A DNA stretch of 64,000 nucleotides, taken from Actinopolymorpha pittospori. GTDB taxonomy: Bacteria > Actinomycetota > Actinomycetes > Propionibacteriales > Actinopolymorphaceae. The translations under genes and the position numbers were made by a program. Positions within the stretch are counted from its first letter, which is position 1. Each line of letters opens with the position of its first letter. This document shows positions 53,351 through 62,691 of the stretch, one piece after another. The notes below the pieces were generated by a model. The model made no database searches. It was not told the origin of the DNA and saw nothing but the letters and a program-made list of their open reading frames with translations. The stretch lies in assembly GCF_014873875.1 (NCBI RefSeq), contig NZ_JADBEM010000001.1, forward strand, positions 4,650,001 to 4,714,000. The letters run 5' to 3'.

Positions 53351-55320
53351 ATGAGCGTGTCGCTGGTGCCCGTGCCGGCTCCCGTTTCGGTGGGAGCAGG
53401 TGTCGAGATCGATGGATCGGCCGCGGACGTCGAGGTGCGTCCGCACACCCTGCGACACGAGGGCACCCACGTGGTCGAGACGTGGGTGGAGGTCATCAAC
53501 CGTTCCGACCACGAGGTGGTCGTACGCCGGCTCGACTCGGTCGCGCTCGACCTGCCGCCCGGCGACTACGTGGTCGACTCCTTCAGCAGCGGCTGGGGTG
53601 AGGAGTTCGGCCCCGTCACCACGCCGTTGCGGACGCCGCTGTCGCTCGCGTCGCTGGCCGGCCGCTCGTCGGCGAAGACGCACCCGTGGAGCGCCGTCCG
53701 CGAGCAGGGCGGAGGCGTGCTGGTGCTGGCTGTGGCCTGGTCGGGCAACTGGGTGCTCCGCTTCCAGGACAGCACCGAGGAGAGTTCGCAGGGCGGGATC
53801 CGGATCAGTGGAGGGCTGCACGACACGGCCTTCGCCAAGACGCTGCGGCCCGGTGAGAGCGTCACAGGCCCACGGGTGGTGCTCGCCTCCGGCGCCGACC
53901 TGAACGCCGCGTCGGTCGAACTCGCCCGGGTCGGCCGCGAGCACTGGATCCACGCAACGACTTCGCCGAACGGCCGCCGGTGGAGTGGAACCACTGGTGG
54001 AGCTATGAGGACCACAGCATCGACGAGGACGTCTTCCGCGCGAACGTCGACGTGGCCGCCGGCCTCGGCGTCGACCTGTGCACGCTCGACGCGGGCTGGT
54101 TCGGCCCGTCGGACCCGGCCACGCACTGGGTCGACCACCGCGGCGACTGGCATCTCGTCAACACCTCGCGGTTCCCGTCCGGCCTTCGGGCGCTGTCTGA
54201 CCACGTGCACGCCCGGGGCATGCGGTTCGGCCTGTGGTGCGAGATCGAGGCGCTCGGCCCGAAGGCGGCGTTGAACGCCGAACGCCCCGATCTGGTCGCG
54301 CGGCGCGAGGGCGCGAGCCTCGGATACGTCTGCTTCGGGAGCCCCGCCGCCCGGACCTGGGCGCATGAGACGCTCAGCCGGTTGGTGGAGGAGCATGGCG
54401 CGGACTGGATCAAGCTGGACTTCAACCTCGACCCGGGACTCGGCTGCGATCGCACCGACCACGGTCACGGTGCCGGCGACGGACTCTTCGAGCACTACCT
54501 CGGCTACTACGCCGTCCTGGACCGGATCCGTTCCGAGCATCCGCACGTGGTGCTGGAGAACTGCTCCTCCGGCGGCCTGCGAATCGACCTCGGTCTGGCC
54601 CGGCACACCCACGTGACGTTCCTGAGCGACCCGGACTGGCCCGAGCACGGCCTGCAGATCCTCTGGGGCGCCTCGACGGCGCTGCACCCGAGCAGGCTCC
54701 TGCACTGGGGCTGGTCGCAGTGGTGGAAGTCCGACCACCCGCACCAGACCTTCGAGCCGGACTCGTCGTCCCTCACCGACGCCCAGCACGACTACTACCG
54801 GCGGATCGCCATGGTGGGCGCCTACGGGCTCTCCTGGAAGCTGCCCGACCTCTCCGAACGGCTCCGCGAGCGACTCCGGCACCACCACGCGCTCTACCGC
54901 GAGACGGTCGCGCCGTTCGTGGCCGCGGGTGACTTCCGTCGGCTGACCGGGCAGCCGCGTCGCTTCGGAGCGGGAGAGCGCTGGGCGGCGTTCCAGTACA
55001 CCCGCACCGATCCGGACGACCATCTGCTGCTCGTCTTCCGGCTCCCGGGCGGTCAGGAGACGCGGACCATCCGACCGCTCGCGCTCGAACCGACGGGGGA
55101 GTACGCCGTCCACGGCGACCCGTCGGACGCCGGTGTGCCGTCGGCTGCCGGCGCCCCGGACGCCGCCGACCCGGAACGCCGTACCGGCGCCGACCTGCTC
55201 GCGAACGGCCTCACGCTCCGGCCGCCGGAGGAGGGGTCGGCGATCATCGTCCTGCGTCGCGTCGGCGCGAGTCGTGACAGTCCGACCGTGCATGCACCAG
55301 TCGTGCGGTCGCAGTCGTGA
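53351..55320 (+). pseudogene. GH36-like alpha-galactosidase gene interrupted by a frameshift
   Basis: A member of the GH36/melibiase clan split by one frameshift. The first frame (53351 to about 53955) encodes the N-terminal beta domain, MSVSLVPVPAPVS to RVGREHWIHA. After it the reading frame changes and the TIM barrel continues (NDFAERPPVEWNHWWSYED) to 55320. Restoring one C after 53955 (CACGC|AACGAC to CAC GCC AAC GAC) joins both parts into a ~656-residue enzyme. The barrel carries LDAGWFG, the nucleophile Asp in WIKLDFNLDPG and acid/base Asp in FLSDPDWPEHG. Sequencing error or recent inactivation cannot be told apart. The start ATG has GGAGG 5 nt upstream. An enolase-family gene follows. 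Confidence 0.8.
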
Positions 55321-55362
55321 GGCCGCAGTCGTGAGGCCGCAGTCGTGAGGGGGCGGTCGTGA
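55311..55362. repeat. 14-bp tandem repeats around the GH36-like stop codon
   Basis: Three copies of GCAGTCGTGA at 55311, 55325 and 55339, and a variant GCGGTCGTGA at 55353, all 14 bp apart. Each copy contains GTGA, so several potential starts and stops lie in a row. The first copy carries the GH36-like TGA stop and the last carries the GTG start of the enolase-superfamily gene. Confidence 0.95.
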
Positions 55363-56540
55363 AGATCGAGTCGGTCGACTTCTTCTACCTGTCCATGCCG
55401 GAGGTCCGCGACATCGGCGACGGCAGCCAGGACATGCTGTTGGTCCGGGTCCGGGCCGGCGACCACACCGGGTGGGGCGAGTGCGAGGCGGCGCCCCTGC
55501 CGACAATCGCGAGCCTGGTCTGCCCCATGTCGCACAGCGCCTGCAAGCCCGTCGCGGCATCGGTGGTCGGCCAGCGGCTCGACGCGGTTGAGGACATCGC
55601 CCGGATCAGCCGCGCCGTCCGCGAGAACAGCCTCGACCTGCTGCAGGCCGCGCACGCGCTCTCCGGTGTCGAGATCGCGCTCTGGGACCTGCTCGGACGC
55701 CGTTACGAGACGCCTGTCCACGCGTTGCTCGGCTTCTCGCGTACCTACCCCAAGACGGCCTACGCCTCGGCGTTGTTCGGTGACACGCCGGAGGAGACCG
55801 AGGCCAAGGCCGCCCGGGTCCGCGCCGACGGCTTCCGTGCCGCGAAGTTCGGCTGGGGGCCCTACGGCCGGGGTGACGTCGAAGCCGACGCGGCCCAGGT
55901 CCACGCCGCGCGGGCGGGGCTGGGACAGGACGCCCTGCTGCTGGTCGACGCCGGCACCGTCTGGGGCAGCGACGTCGAGGCGGCGGCGGCCCGGTTGCCG
56001 GCCCTGGAGGAGTGCCGGGTGGCGTGGCTGGAGGAACCGTTCGTGGGTGGCGCGCTCGAGTCGTACCGCCGGTTGGCGGGCCGGGCTGCCACCGTGCGGC
56101 TCGCGGCCGGGGAAGGTGCGCACGACCCGCACCTCGCGCTCCACCTGATCGACCACGCCGGCATCGGATACGTCCAGATCGACACCGGCCGGGTCGGCGG
56201 AATCGGGCCCGCCCGGCAGGTCGCGGACTACGCGGTCAGGCGAGCCGTCACCTTCGTCAACCACACGTTCACGTCGTCCCTCGCCCTGTCGGCGTCGCTG
56301 CAGCCCTACGCCGGGCTGGCCGACCACGCGCTCTGCGAGTTTCCGGTCGAGGCGTCGGCACTGGCCCGCGACCTGACGCCCACGCCGATCACGCCGGACG
56401 CGGACGGTCAGGTCGCCGTGCCCGAGGGGCCGGGGCTGGGCCTGGACGTGTGCCCCGAAGCCGTGCGCGGGTACCTGCTCGACGTCGAGATCACGGTCGG
56501 AGGTACGACGCTCTACCGCACGCCCGCGCTCACAACGTGA
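55359..56540 (+). CDS. enolase-superfamily (mandelate racemase/muconate lactonizing) enzyme
   Basis: 393-residue TIM-barrel enzyme that abstracts an alpha proton from a carboxylate. Metal ligands are seen in LLVDAGTVW near residue 185, WLEEPFVGG near 225 and AAGEGAHD near 250, and a catalytic-type His in FVNHTFTSSLALSAS near 305. In place of the usual KxK pair it has AAKFGWGPYG near 165. The substrate is unknown; acid-sugar dehydration or cycloisomerisation is typical. GTG 55359 sits in the last unit of a 14-bp repeat array, with GAGGGGG upstream. It follows the frameshifted GH36-like gene, so a galactoside- or uronate-related role is plausible. Its last 11 bp overlap the convergent gene. Confidence 0.85.
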   Translation: MKIESVDFFYLSMPEVRDIGDGSQDMLLVRVRAGDHTGWGECEAAPLPTIASLVCPMSHSACKPVAASVVGQRLDAVEDIARISRAVRENSLDLLQAAHALSGVEIALWDLLGRRYETPVHALLGFSRTYPKTAYASALFGDTPEETEAKAARVRADGFRAAKFGWGPYGRGDVEADAAQVHAARAGLGQDALLLVDAGTVWGSDVEAAAARLPALEECRVAWLEEPFVGGALESYRRLAGRAATVRLAAGEGAHDPHLALHLIDHAGIGYVQIDTGRVGGIGPARQVADYAVRRAVTFVNHTFTSSLALSASLQPYAGLADHALCEFPVEASALARDLTPTPITPDADGQVAVPEGPGLGLDVCPEAVRGYLLDVEITVGGTTLYRTPALTT

Positions 56541-56874
56541 GGTCGAGGTCGGCGGTCTGCCGGTCGTCGGGTTCGGTGACGAGGTAGGCCGCCGCGGCGG
56601 GCTCGACCTCCCGCGCCTCCAACGGACCGCGATAGACCCAGACGCGTACCTGGGTCTGCGCGTCGGGAGGGTAGTCGTGGGTGTCCCGGCCGAACACCTC
56701 GAGGCGTTCGCCGCCCTCCACGTCGTTCGGATGGTCGAGCAGCCAGTCCTCGAGGACCCCCCGCGCGGTCTCCTTCGCGTCCCGATCGATGACCGGATGG
56801 ACCTCGTCGGCCTGGGTGACGCGCCACACGTCGCCGTCGGCGACGGCGATCTCGTAGGTGTAAGCCTCAGGCAT
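56530..56874 (-). CDS. small protein of unknown function
   Basis: I do not recognise a family. 114 residues, acidic, no membrane segment or Cys. The sequence suggests an alpha/beta fold (TYEIAVADGDVWRVTQADEV, VWVYRGPLEAREVEP), and good codon bias supports a real gene. ATG 56874 has GAGGATCG upstream. It lies 6 bp downstream of the PPOX-family gene and overlaps the enolase-family 3' end by 11 bp. It likely belongs to the CoA-binding/PPOX operon. Confidence 0.75.
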   Translation of the reverse strand: MPEAYTYEIAVADGDVWRVTQADEVHPVIDRDAKETARGVLEDWLLDHPNDVEGGERLEVFGRDTHDYPPDAQTQVRVWVYRGPLEAREVEPAAAAYLVTEPDDRQTADLDLTL

Positions 56875-56880
56875 CGATCC

Positions 56881-57306
56881 TCACGCCCACCCTCGCAGCT
56901 TCTCCAGCCTGATCCGGATCGGCACGGAGTACTCCGCGGCCAACTGCTCGTAGGTCATGCCGAGGCCCTTGATCCCCTCGGTGTACTTCTGGGCGTAGAT
57001 CCGCCGCTCCTCCTCGGAGGGAAGCTCGGCCGGCGCCCGAGCCACGCCGTGCATGACCACCACGTCGCCGCCGTGGGGGTTGCTCTGGAAGTTGAGCGCC
57101 ACCTGTTGGTTGCGGGCGAGGTGCCGCAACTTCGGCTTGTCAGGCTGGCTGAAGATGAGCAGTTCGGAGTTGGTCCACAAGAACCAGACCAGAGTCGGGT
57201 ACGGCGTACCGGTGGAGCCGACGGTCGTGAGCCAGATCAGGGTGTCGGTCTCGAGGCGCTTCTCGACATGCGCCCCGAACTCGGTCGAGAGGTCGACGGT
57301 GGACAT
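56881..57306 (-). CDS. PPOX-class F420-dependent oxidoreductase
   Basis: 141-residue split beta-barrel flavin/deazaflavin reductase of the pyridoxamine 5'-phosphate oxidase-like superfamily, in the F420-dependent group common in actinobacteria. Seen: IWLTTVGSTGTPYPTLVWFL (residues ~24-43), LIFSQPDKPKLRHLARNQQV near 50 and VMHGVARAP near 85. The natural substrate is unknown. ATG 57306 has GGGGAG 8 nt upstream and overlaps the stop codon of the CoA-binding gene (TGATG), indicating coupling. The role of coenzyme F420 is inferred from the family. Confidence 0.85.
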   Translation of the reverse strand: MSTVDLSTEFGAHVEKRLETDTLIWLTTVGSTGTPYPTLVWFLWTNSELLIFSQPDKPKLRHLARNQQVALNFQSNPHGGDVVVMHGVARAPAELPSEEERRIYAQKYTEGIKGLGMTYEQLAAEYSVPIRIRLEKLRGWA

Positions 57307-57740
57307 CAGGTGGTCTCCCCATGAGCGGTGTGTCGGCGTGGAAGTTCGATGGCCGGACAGCGGTCCATGACCATCGAGAGACCCGCGGCGGTGGTGCGGC
57401 GGTAGGCGTCCACGTCGAGGACGTCGAGCTGGAACCAAACTGCCTTGGCGCCGATCTGAACAGCTTCGTCGGCGACCGGGCCAGCCAGCTCGGAGCGGAC
57501 GAACACGTCGACGCAGTCGATCGGGAACGGAACGTCGGCAAGCCGGGCGTATCCCTGCTCGCCGTGCACCGTCTCGGCCTTGGGATGAATCGGGACGATC
57601 CGCTTGCCGTAGCGCTGCAGGGTCTGCGCCACCCGGAACGCGGCTCGGGTGGGGTTGGTCGACAGGCCGACGACCGCCCAGGTGTCGCACTCGGCAAGGA
57701 TGCGGTCGATGACCTGCGGATCGGTCCAGGGGTCACTCAC
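57306..57740 (-). CDS. CoA-binding domain protein
   Basis: 144-residue Rossmann-like CoA-binding protein, as found standing alone or at the start of acyl-CoA synthetases (NDP-forming). Visible features: WAVVGLSTNPTRAAFRVAQT near residue 22, IVPIHPKAETVHGEQGY near 48 and IGAKAVWFQLDVLDVDAYRR near 95. The role is unknown; CoA or nucleotide binding is inferred. GTG 57740 gives the family length, and CATGAT 6 nt upstream is a weak leaderless -10. The upstream in-frame sequence to 57776 is possible but not typical. It is coupled to the PPOX gene at its end. Confidence 0.85.
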   Translation of the reverse strand: MSDPWTDPQVIDRILAECDTWAVVGLSTNPTRAAFRVAQTLQRYGKRIVPIHPKAETVHGEQGYARLADVPFPIDCVDVFVRSELAGPVADEAVQIGAKAVWFQLDVLDVDAYRRTTAAGLSMVMDRCPAIELPRRHTAHGETT

Positions 57741-57839
57741 ACACCGATCATGCCGCGCCCCGCCACCAGGTGACACCCGACTTGTCCAAACCTTGGGTGC
57801 GAACTCGGTGCGAAAGGGGCATCGGACCGGTAACCGGAC

Positions 57840-57892
57840 GACCCAGGTCGCTCAGGAGACCGGGTCGCTCAGGAGACCGGGTCGCTCAGGAG
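57840..57892. repeat. 17-bp tandem repeats at the ugd stop codon
   Basis: Three copies of GTCGCTCAGGAG at 57847, 57864 and 57881, period 17, separated by GACCGG. The last copy contains the ugd stop codon (57886-57888); the others lie downstream of it. Confidence 0.95.
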
Positions 57893-59202
57893 CGGCCGAG
57901 GCCGCGATAGGTCCAGCCGGCGGCCCGCCAGGTCGGGCGGTCGAGACAGTTCTGGCCGTCGACGACGTTGCGCTCGGCGACCACCTCGCCCAGCACGGCC
58001 GGGTCCAGCTCCCGGAACTCCTGCCATGCCGTCAGGTGGAGCACCACGTGAGCACCGCGGCAGGCGTCCATCACCGACTCGGCGTAGCGCAGCGTGGGGA
58101 AGGAGCGCCGGGCGTTGTCGTTGGCCTTGGGGTCGTAGACGCTGACCATCGCGCCGTGCAGGTGGATCCGGCCGGCGACGTTGAGGGCGGGGGAATCGCG
58201 GATGTCGTCGGTGTTGGGCTTGAACGCGGCACCCAGGACGGCGACCCGCTTGCCCACCCACTGGTTGCCGAGGACGTCGGCGGTCACGTCGACGACCTTC
58301 TGCCGGCGGCGGAGGTTGATCGCGTCGACCTCGCGCAGCAGGGTCAGGGTCTCCTCGGCGCCGAGTTCGCCGGCCCGGGCCATGAAGGCGCGCAGGTCCT
58401 TCGGCAGGCAGCCGCCGCCGTAACCGAGGCCGGCGTTGAGGAACTGCCGGCCGATCCGCTCGTCGTAGCCGAGGGCGTCGGCGAGCAGGGTCACGTCGGC
58501 GCCGGAGACGTCACAGAGCTCAGCCATCGCGTTGATGTAGGAGATCTTGGTGGCCAGGAAGGAGTTGGCCCCGACCTTGACCAGCTCCGCGGTGGCGTAG
58601 TCGGCGATCACGACGGGGGAGCCCGCGTCGATCACCGGCGCGAACACCTCGCGGAGGACCTTCTCGGCATGGGTGCTGGTGACGCCGAACACCACGCGGT
58701 TGGGGCGCAGGGTGTCCTCGACGGCCAGGCCCTCGCGGGTGAACTCCGGGCTCCAGGCCAGCTCGATGGAGGCACCCGGGGCCAGCTCGGCGATCCGAGC
58801 GGCCAGGCGGCTGGCGGTGCCGACCGGGACGGTCGACTTGCCGACGATCAGCGCCGGGCGGGTGAGCTTGGGGACGAGGGACTCGATCGTCGCGTCGATG
58901 TAGGACATGTCCGCGGCGTACTCACCGTCACGCTGCGGCGTACCGACGCAGATGAAGTGGACGTCCCCGAACTCCGCCGCCTCCTCGTAGGAGGTCGTGA
59001 AGCGGAGGCGGCCCGACTCGACGTGCTTGCGCAGCAGCGGCTCGAGCTCGGGCTCGAAGAACGGCACGTGACCCTCGGAGAGCGCGGTCACCTTGGCGTG
59101 GTCGACGTCGACGCCCAGCACCTCGTAGCCCAGCTCCGCCATGCAGGCGGCGTGGGTCGCACCGAGGTAACCAGTGCCGAGGACGGTGATGCGGTAAGTC
59201 AC
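57886..59202 (-). CDS. ugd: UDP-glucose 6-dehydrogenase family
   Basis: Oxidises UDP-glucose to UDP-glucuronate with NAD+, supplying glucuronate and related sugars for cell-wall and capsule glycans. 438 residues. The Rossmann motif VLGTGYLGATHAAC sits at residues 7-20, the catalytic Cys in GYGGGCLPKDLRAF near 260, KVGANSFLATKISYINA near 205 and GAAFKPNTDDIRDSPAL near 320. GTG 59202 has GGAGG 8 nt upstream. It is divergent from the FadE25-type gene; the three 17-bp repeats cover its 3' end. UDP-mannose-type relatives cannot be excluded. Confidence 0.93.
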   Translation of the reverse strand: MTYRITVLGTGYLGATHAACMAELGYEVLGVDVDHAKVTALSEGHVPFFEPELEPLLRKHVESGRLRFTTSYEEAAEFGDVHFICVGTPQRDGEYAADMSYIDATIESLVPKLTRPALIVGKSTVPVGTASRLAARIAELAPGASIELAWSPEFTREGLAVEDTLRPNRVVFGVTSTHAEKVLREVFAPVIDAGSPVVIADYATAELVKVGANSFLATKISYINAMAELCDVSGADVTLLADALGYDERIGRQFLNAGLGYGGGCLPKDLRAFMARAGELGAEETLTLLREVDAINLRRRQKVVDVTADVLGNQWVGKRVAVLGAAFKPNTDDIRDSPALNVAGRIHLHGAMVSVYDPKANDNARRSFPTLRYAESVMDACRGAHVVLHLTAWQEFRELDPAVLGEVVAERNVVDGQNCLDRPTWRAAGWTYRGLGRS

Positions 59203-59514
59203 GTGCTCGAGCCTCCAGCGAGCCGGCAGGTCTACCTGTGGATTGTGCCGTGTATCTGTCCGTACGGGCGGCTGAGCCCCGCGAGCGGCAGGCTACCGCA
59301 CCGAGACGGCCGAGTCCCGCTGCTGGTCGTGACGGCGTGGTCGCGTTGCGTGCGGCATCCGCGCCGGGTCCACCCCGGTCCGCCGGCCGGTCCGCAGGCC
59401 GGAACTGGTTGGCGTGACCGGGCTGGCGGAAGTTGCCTGGACGTACTATCACCGAAGTGGAACGCCGACAGCCATGCTGCCGGCGAGGAGCACGGAAGCC
59501 GCCGAGGAGGCACC
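59203..59514. other. 312-bp divergent promoter region between ugd and the acyl-CoA dehydrogenase
   Basis: No gene seen. It holds the ugd ribosome binding site (GGAGG near 59211) and presumably both promoters. I find no long palindrome. Confidence 0.5.
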
Positions 59515-60666
59515 GTGAACGACGTCCCGCTCTTCGCCCCCACCGAGGAACACGAGGCGATCCGTGACGCCTGTCGGGCCGTCTGCCGCGACAAGGTGGC
59601 GCCGCACGCGGCCGAGGTCGACCAGCACGCGACCTTCCCGGACGCGTCCTACGACGCGCTCCGCGCCGCCGACTTCCACGCGCCGCACATTCCCGAGGCC
59701 TTCGACGGCGTGGGTGCCGACGCGCTCGCCACCGCGATCGTCATCGAGGAGGTGGCACGCGCGTGCGCGTCGAGTTCGCTGATCCCGGCGGTCAACAAGC
59801 TCGGGACGATGCCGCTGCTGCTCGCCGGCTCCGAGGAGATCCAGCGGCGTTACCTGCCGCCCGTTGCCCGCGGTGACGCGATGTTCTCCTACTGCCTGTC
59901 CGAGCCTGATGCAGGCAGCGACGCGGCGGCGATGAAGACGCGGGCGGTGCGCGACGGTGACGGTTGGCGGCTCAACGGCGCCAAGCGATGGATCACCAAC
60001 GCCGGCGTCTCCGACTACTACACCGTGTTCGCCGTCACCGACCCCGACCGTGGTTCGCGTGGGATCACGGCTTTCGTGGTGGAGAAGGCCGACGCGGGGG
60101 TGAGCTTCGGGGCCCCCGAGAAGAAGCTCGGTATCAAGGGGTCGCCGACCTGCGAGGTCTACTTCGACGACGTACACCTGCCACCTGGCCGGATGGTCGG
60201 CGCCGACGGTGAAGGCTTCAAGCTGGCCCTGCGCACCCTCGACCACACCCGGGTCACGATCGCGGCGCAGGCGGTCGGCATCGCGCAGGGCGCGCTCGAC
60301 TACGCGAAGGGTTACGTCAAGGAGCGCCGGCAGTTCGGGCAGCCGGTCGCCGACTTCCAGGGCGTGCAGTTCATGCTCGCCGACATGGCCATGAAGCTCG
60401 AGGCGGCGCGTCAGCTGACCTACGTCGCGGCGGCCCGCAGCGAGCGTTCCGACGCCGACCTGACCTTCTTCGGCGCGGCCGCGAAGTGCTTCGCCTCCGA
60501 CATGGCGATGGAGGTCACCACCGACGCCGTGCAACTGCTCGGCGGCTACGGCTACGTCCAGGACTACCCCGTCGAGCGAATGATGCGGGACGCCAAGATC
60601 ACCCAGATCTATGAGGGAACGAACCAGATCCAGCGCGTCGTGCTCGCGCGCCACCTGCTGAAGTAG
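59515..60666 (+). CDS. fadE25: acyl-CoA dehydrogenase, FadE25-like
   Basis: 383-residue FAD-dependent acyl-CoA dehydrogenase. Marks: SYCLSEPDAGSDAAAM near residue 124, WRLNGAKRWITNAG near 150, LGIKGSPTCEVYFDDVHLP near 205, RRQFGQPVADFQGVQFMLADMA near 270 and QLLGGYGYVQDYPVERMMRD near 340. Catalytic Glu is in QIYEGTNQIQRVV near 365. In mycobacteria fadE25 lies, as I recall, next to purE-purK; here UGD and small genes intervene, but it stays in the same neighbourhood. GTG 59515 has GAGGAGG 4-5 nt upstream. Short- to medium-chain acyl-CoA substrate is expected. Confidence 0.93.
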   Translation: MNDVPLFAPTEEHEAIRDACRAVCRDKVAPHAAEVDQHATFPDASYDALRAADFHAPHIPEAFDGVGADALATAIVIEEVARACASSSLIPAVNKLGTMPLLLAGSEEIQRRYLPPVARGDAMFSYCLSEPDAGSDAAAMKTRAVRDGDGWRLNGAKRWITNAGVSDYYTVFAVTDPDRGSRGITAFVVEKADAGVSFGAPEKKLGIKGSPTCEVYFDDVHLPPGRMVGADGEGFKLALRTLDHTRVTIAAQAVGIAQGALDYAKGYVKERRQFGQPVADFQGVQFMLADMAMKLEAARQLTYVAAARSERSDADLTFFGAAAKCFASDMAMEVTTDAVQLLGGYGYVQDYPVERMMRDAKITQIYEGTNQIQRVVLARHLLK

Positions 60667-60788
60667 CGCATTCCCGGAGGGCCCGGCTCGCCGCCGGGGC
60701 GCGGGTTTCGCGGGCGGCCCCGGCCGCACCTCCACGGTCGGGGCCGCACCGCTTTGGGTGGGGCCACCACGCCTGGCGCGGTGGCCCG

Positions 60789-60838
60789 TCCGGTGGGCGC
60801 GATCCGGTGGGCGCGGTCCGGTGGGCGCGATCCGGTGG
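60789..60838. repeat. 14-bp tandem repeats adjoining the stop codon of a small gene
   Basis: Unit TCCGGTGGGCGCG(A/G), period 14, three full copies at 60789, 60803 and 60817 and a partial one at 60831, ending exactly where the stop codon of the 93-residue gene (60839) begins. Confidence 0.95.
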
Positions 60839-61120
60839 TCACCGGCCCAGCGCGTGCCGTCCGGTCGAGACGAGACCCTCGGCCCACGCGGCGTCCGGGC
60901 AGATCCAGCGCTCCCGGCACGCCGTACACCGGGCGTGCCGCAGTCGTGGCACCGGCAGCACCCGCCACCGCCAGCGCACCGTGAGGCGGGCCCGGTCAGG
61001 CCGATGGCTGCGCTCGATCTCGTGGGCGAGCGCCTCGACCCACTCGACGCCGTACTCCCGGGCGAGCGCGACCGAGCGGATCAGCGACCGAGCCGACAGT
61101 TGCGGTGCCTCAGCGGCCAT
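60839..61120 (-). CDS. small Cys/Trp-rich protein of unknown function
   Basis: 93 residues, basic. A helical first half (SARSLIRSVALAREYGVEWV) is followed by a compact Cys cluster (HARCTACRERWICPDAAWAE) that could bind a metal such as zinc, though only three Cys are present. I do not recognise a named family. ATG 61120 has a strong GGGAGGA site 6 nt upstream, which makes it a real gene; further upstream in-frame sequence to 61201 is unlikely to be translated. Its stop codon abuts a 14-bp tandem repeat. It follows the FadE25-type gene convergently. Confidence 0.75.
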   Translation of the reverse strand: MAAEAPQLSARSLIRSVALAREYGVEWVEALAHEIERSHRPDRARLTVRWRWRVLPVPRLRHARCTACRERWICPDAAWAEGLVSTGRHALGR

Positions 61121-61263
61121 GATAGTCCTCCCGACAAGTCTCGAGAGACCGGAGCGTTCCGGTCGGAGGACCTCGAGCATGCCGGTGACCAGGAGGACCA
61201 CACGAGGGTCACCAGCGGACCAGCCGCGGACTTCGCGGGGGTCCTGGGCTACCAGGTCGTGCC

Positions 61264-62679
61264 CTAGTCGGCGGGGATCAGGCTGGGCGGGATGGGGTCG
61301 CCGTCGCGGAGCGCGTGGAAGAGCTGGAGCGCCTTGGGGCTGTCCCAGCGCACGGCGCTGCCGACCGGGGTGCTCACGCCGGGGTCGGAGATGGGAACCG
61401 TCAGCGTGCTGCCGCTCCCCGAGGAGACCGAGCGCATCGCCAGGCCGAAGCGCGCCATGTCGACGATCGTGGTCCCTTCGCCGACCGTGATGGCGTCGCC
61501 GGTCGCGAGACCCACGCGCGTGTAACGCACCGGGTTGATGATCGTCGCCGGGCTGATGGACTTCTTCATCACCGCGGACAGGAACTGCCGCTGGCGTTCG
61601 ACCCGGCCGAGGTCACCCTTGGGGTCGAAGTAGCGGGCGCGCACGTAGCCGAGCGCGTTCGGACCGTTGAGGTCCTGGCAGCCCGCGGCGAGGTCGATGT
61701 GGGCCTTCTCGTCCTCGATCGCCTTGGGCAGGCACATGTTGACACCGCCCAGGCCGTCGACCACGTTGACGAAGCCGCCGAACCCGATCTCGACGTAACC
61801 GTCCATGAGCAGACCGGTGGTGTTCTCGACGGTCGCCGCGAGGAGTTGCGGACCACCGATGGAGAACGCCGCGTTGATCTTGTTGCGGCCATGACCGGGG
61901 ATCGGCACATAGGAGTCGCGCGGGATCGACACGAGCGTCGGCGAGCCGCCGAGGCTCGGGACGTGCAGGATCATGATCGTGTCCGTGCGCTGTCCGGACG
62001 CGCTACCGGTGCCGAAGTCGTTGCGCTGCTCCGGGGTGAGGCCCTCCCGGCTGTCGGAACCGACGAGCAGGAAGTTGCTGCCGGCGCCGTTCTGCGGCCG
62101 GGTACCGGTCGGCTCGTAGGCCACCTTGTCCACCCGGCTCCACGCCAGCACAGGAACGCCGACGAGGACGACCAGCCAGGCGAGGACGAGCAGCAGGACG
62201 ATGCGACCCCAGCGGATCCGGGAGCGCCGGCGGGGGGAGCGCGGTGGCGGCAGCAGCCGGCCGCCCGGAGGGACCCGTGGCGGAGGCTCGGAGGGCCGTC
62301 CGGTCCGCGGCGGGGGATAGTCGTCGTCGTAGCGGTCGTGTCCCGACCGCGGGTCCCGGGATCCCGGGTATACCGACTGAGGGCGGGTCGGATAGTCGGC
62401 CGCCCCCTCGTCCGGCCATGACCCGGAGCCCTGGTTGTTGCCGTACTCGTCGGACTGCGGGTAGCCGGCACCGCCTGGCGGGGGACCAGCGGGTCCCTGG
62501 CCGGGGCGCGTGGGCATCACGCGGGTCGACTCCGGCGGCTCGGCCTCGGCCCGGCGGGCTCTGGAGCGGTCCCGCGAAGGACGTGACCGTCGGGAGCCTT
62601 CGTACAGCCAGCCGTACGACGCGTCGTTGCCCGCGTCGTCAGGCTGGTCTGGTCGGTAAGGAGGGCTGCCGTTCGGCAT
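61264..62679 (-). CDS. LytR-CpsA-Psr (LCP) family protein
   Basis: 471-residue membrane enzyme that attaches anionic polymers or arabinogalactan-type glycans from a lipid carrier to the cell wall. The first ~140 residues are Arg/Pro-rich and disordered, a membrane helix follows (IVLLLVLAWLVVLVGVPVLA near 150), and the LCP domain is outside: FLLVGSDSREG near 200, RTDTIMILHV, SIPRDSYVPIPGHGRNKIN near 255 and YVRARYFDPKGDLGRVERQ near 345. ATG 62679 has TACGGT 6 nt upstream without a ribosome binding site (leaderless). It is divergent from a second LCP gene. A related M. tuberculosis gene (Rv3267) lies, as I recall, in the same neighbourhood. Confidence 0.93.
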   Translation of the reverse strand: MPNGSPPYRPDQPDDAGNDASYGWLYEGSRRSRPSRDRSRARRAEAEPPESTRVMPTRPGQGPAGPPPGGAGYPQSDEYGNNQGSGSWPDEGAADYPTRPQSVYPGSRDPRSGHDRYDDDYPPPRTGRPSEPPPRVPPGGRLLPPPRSPRRRSRIRWGRIVLLLVLAWLVVLVGVPVLAWSRVDKVAYEPTGTRPQNGAGSNFLLVGSDSREGLTPEQRNDFGTGSASGQRTDTIMILHVPSLGGSPTLVSIPRDSYVPIPGHGRNKINAAFSIGGPQLLAATVENTTGLLMDGYVEIGFGGFVNVVDGLGGVNMCLPKAIEDEKAHIDLAAGCQDLNGPNALGYVRARYFDPKGDLGRVERQRQFLSAVMKKSISPATIINPVRYTRVGLATGDAITVGEGTTIVDMARFGLAMRSVSSGSGSTLTVPISDPGVSTPVGSAVRWDSPKALQLFHALRDGDPIPPSLIPAD

Positions 62680-62685
62680 GCAGGC

Positions 62686-62691
62686 ACCGTA
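62686..62691 (-). promoter_or_regulatory. -10 element of leaderless LCP gene
   Basis: TACGGT (minus strand), 6 nt before the ATG at 62679, in the 121-bp region shared with the divergent LCP gene. Confidence 0.5.

Noticed and set aside
51442..53499. 685-codon minus-strand frame opposite purK/purE
   Set aside because: It is a mirror of two well-supported genes; Arg/Gly-rich translation without motifs.
55311..57892. Repeat arrays as CRISPR
   Set aside because: Units are 14-17 bp with no unique spacers and no cas genes nearby.
57649..59514. Long plus-strand open frame running into the FadE25-like gene
   Set aside because: It is antisense to ugd, has no family resemblance before 59515, and the real start has a strong ribosome binding site. 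GC-rich DNA keeps such frames open by chance.
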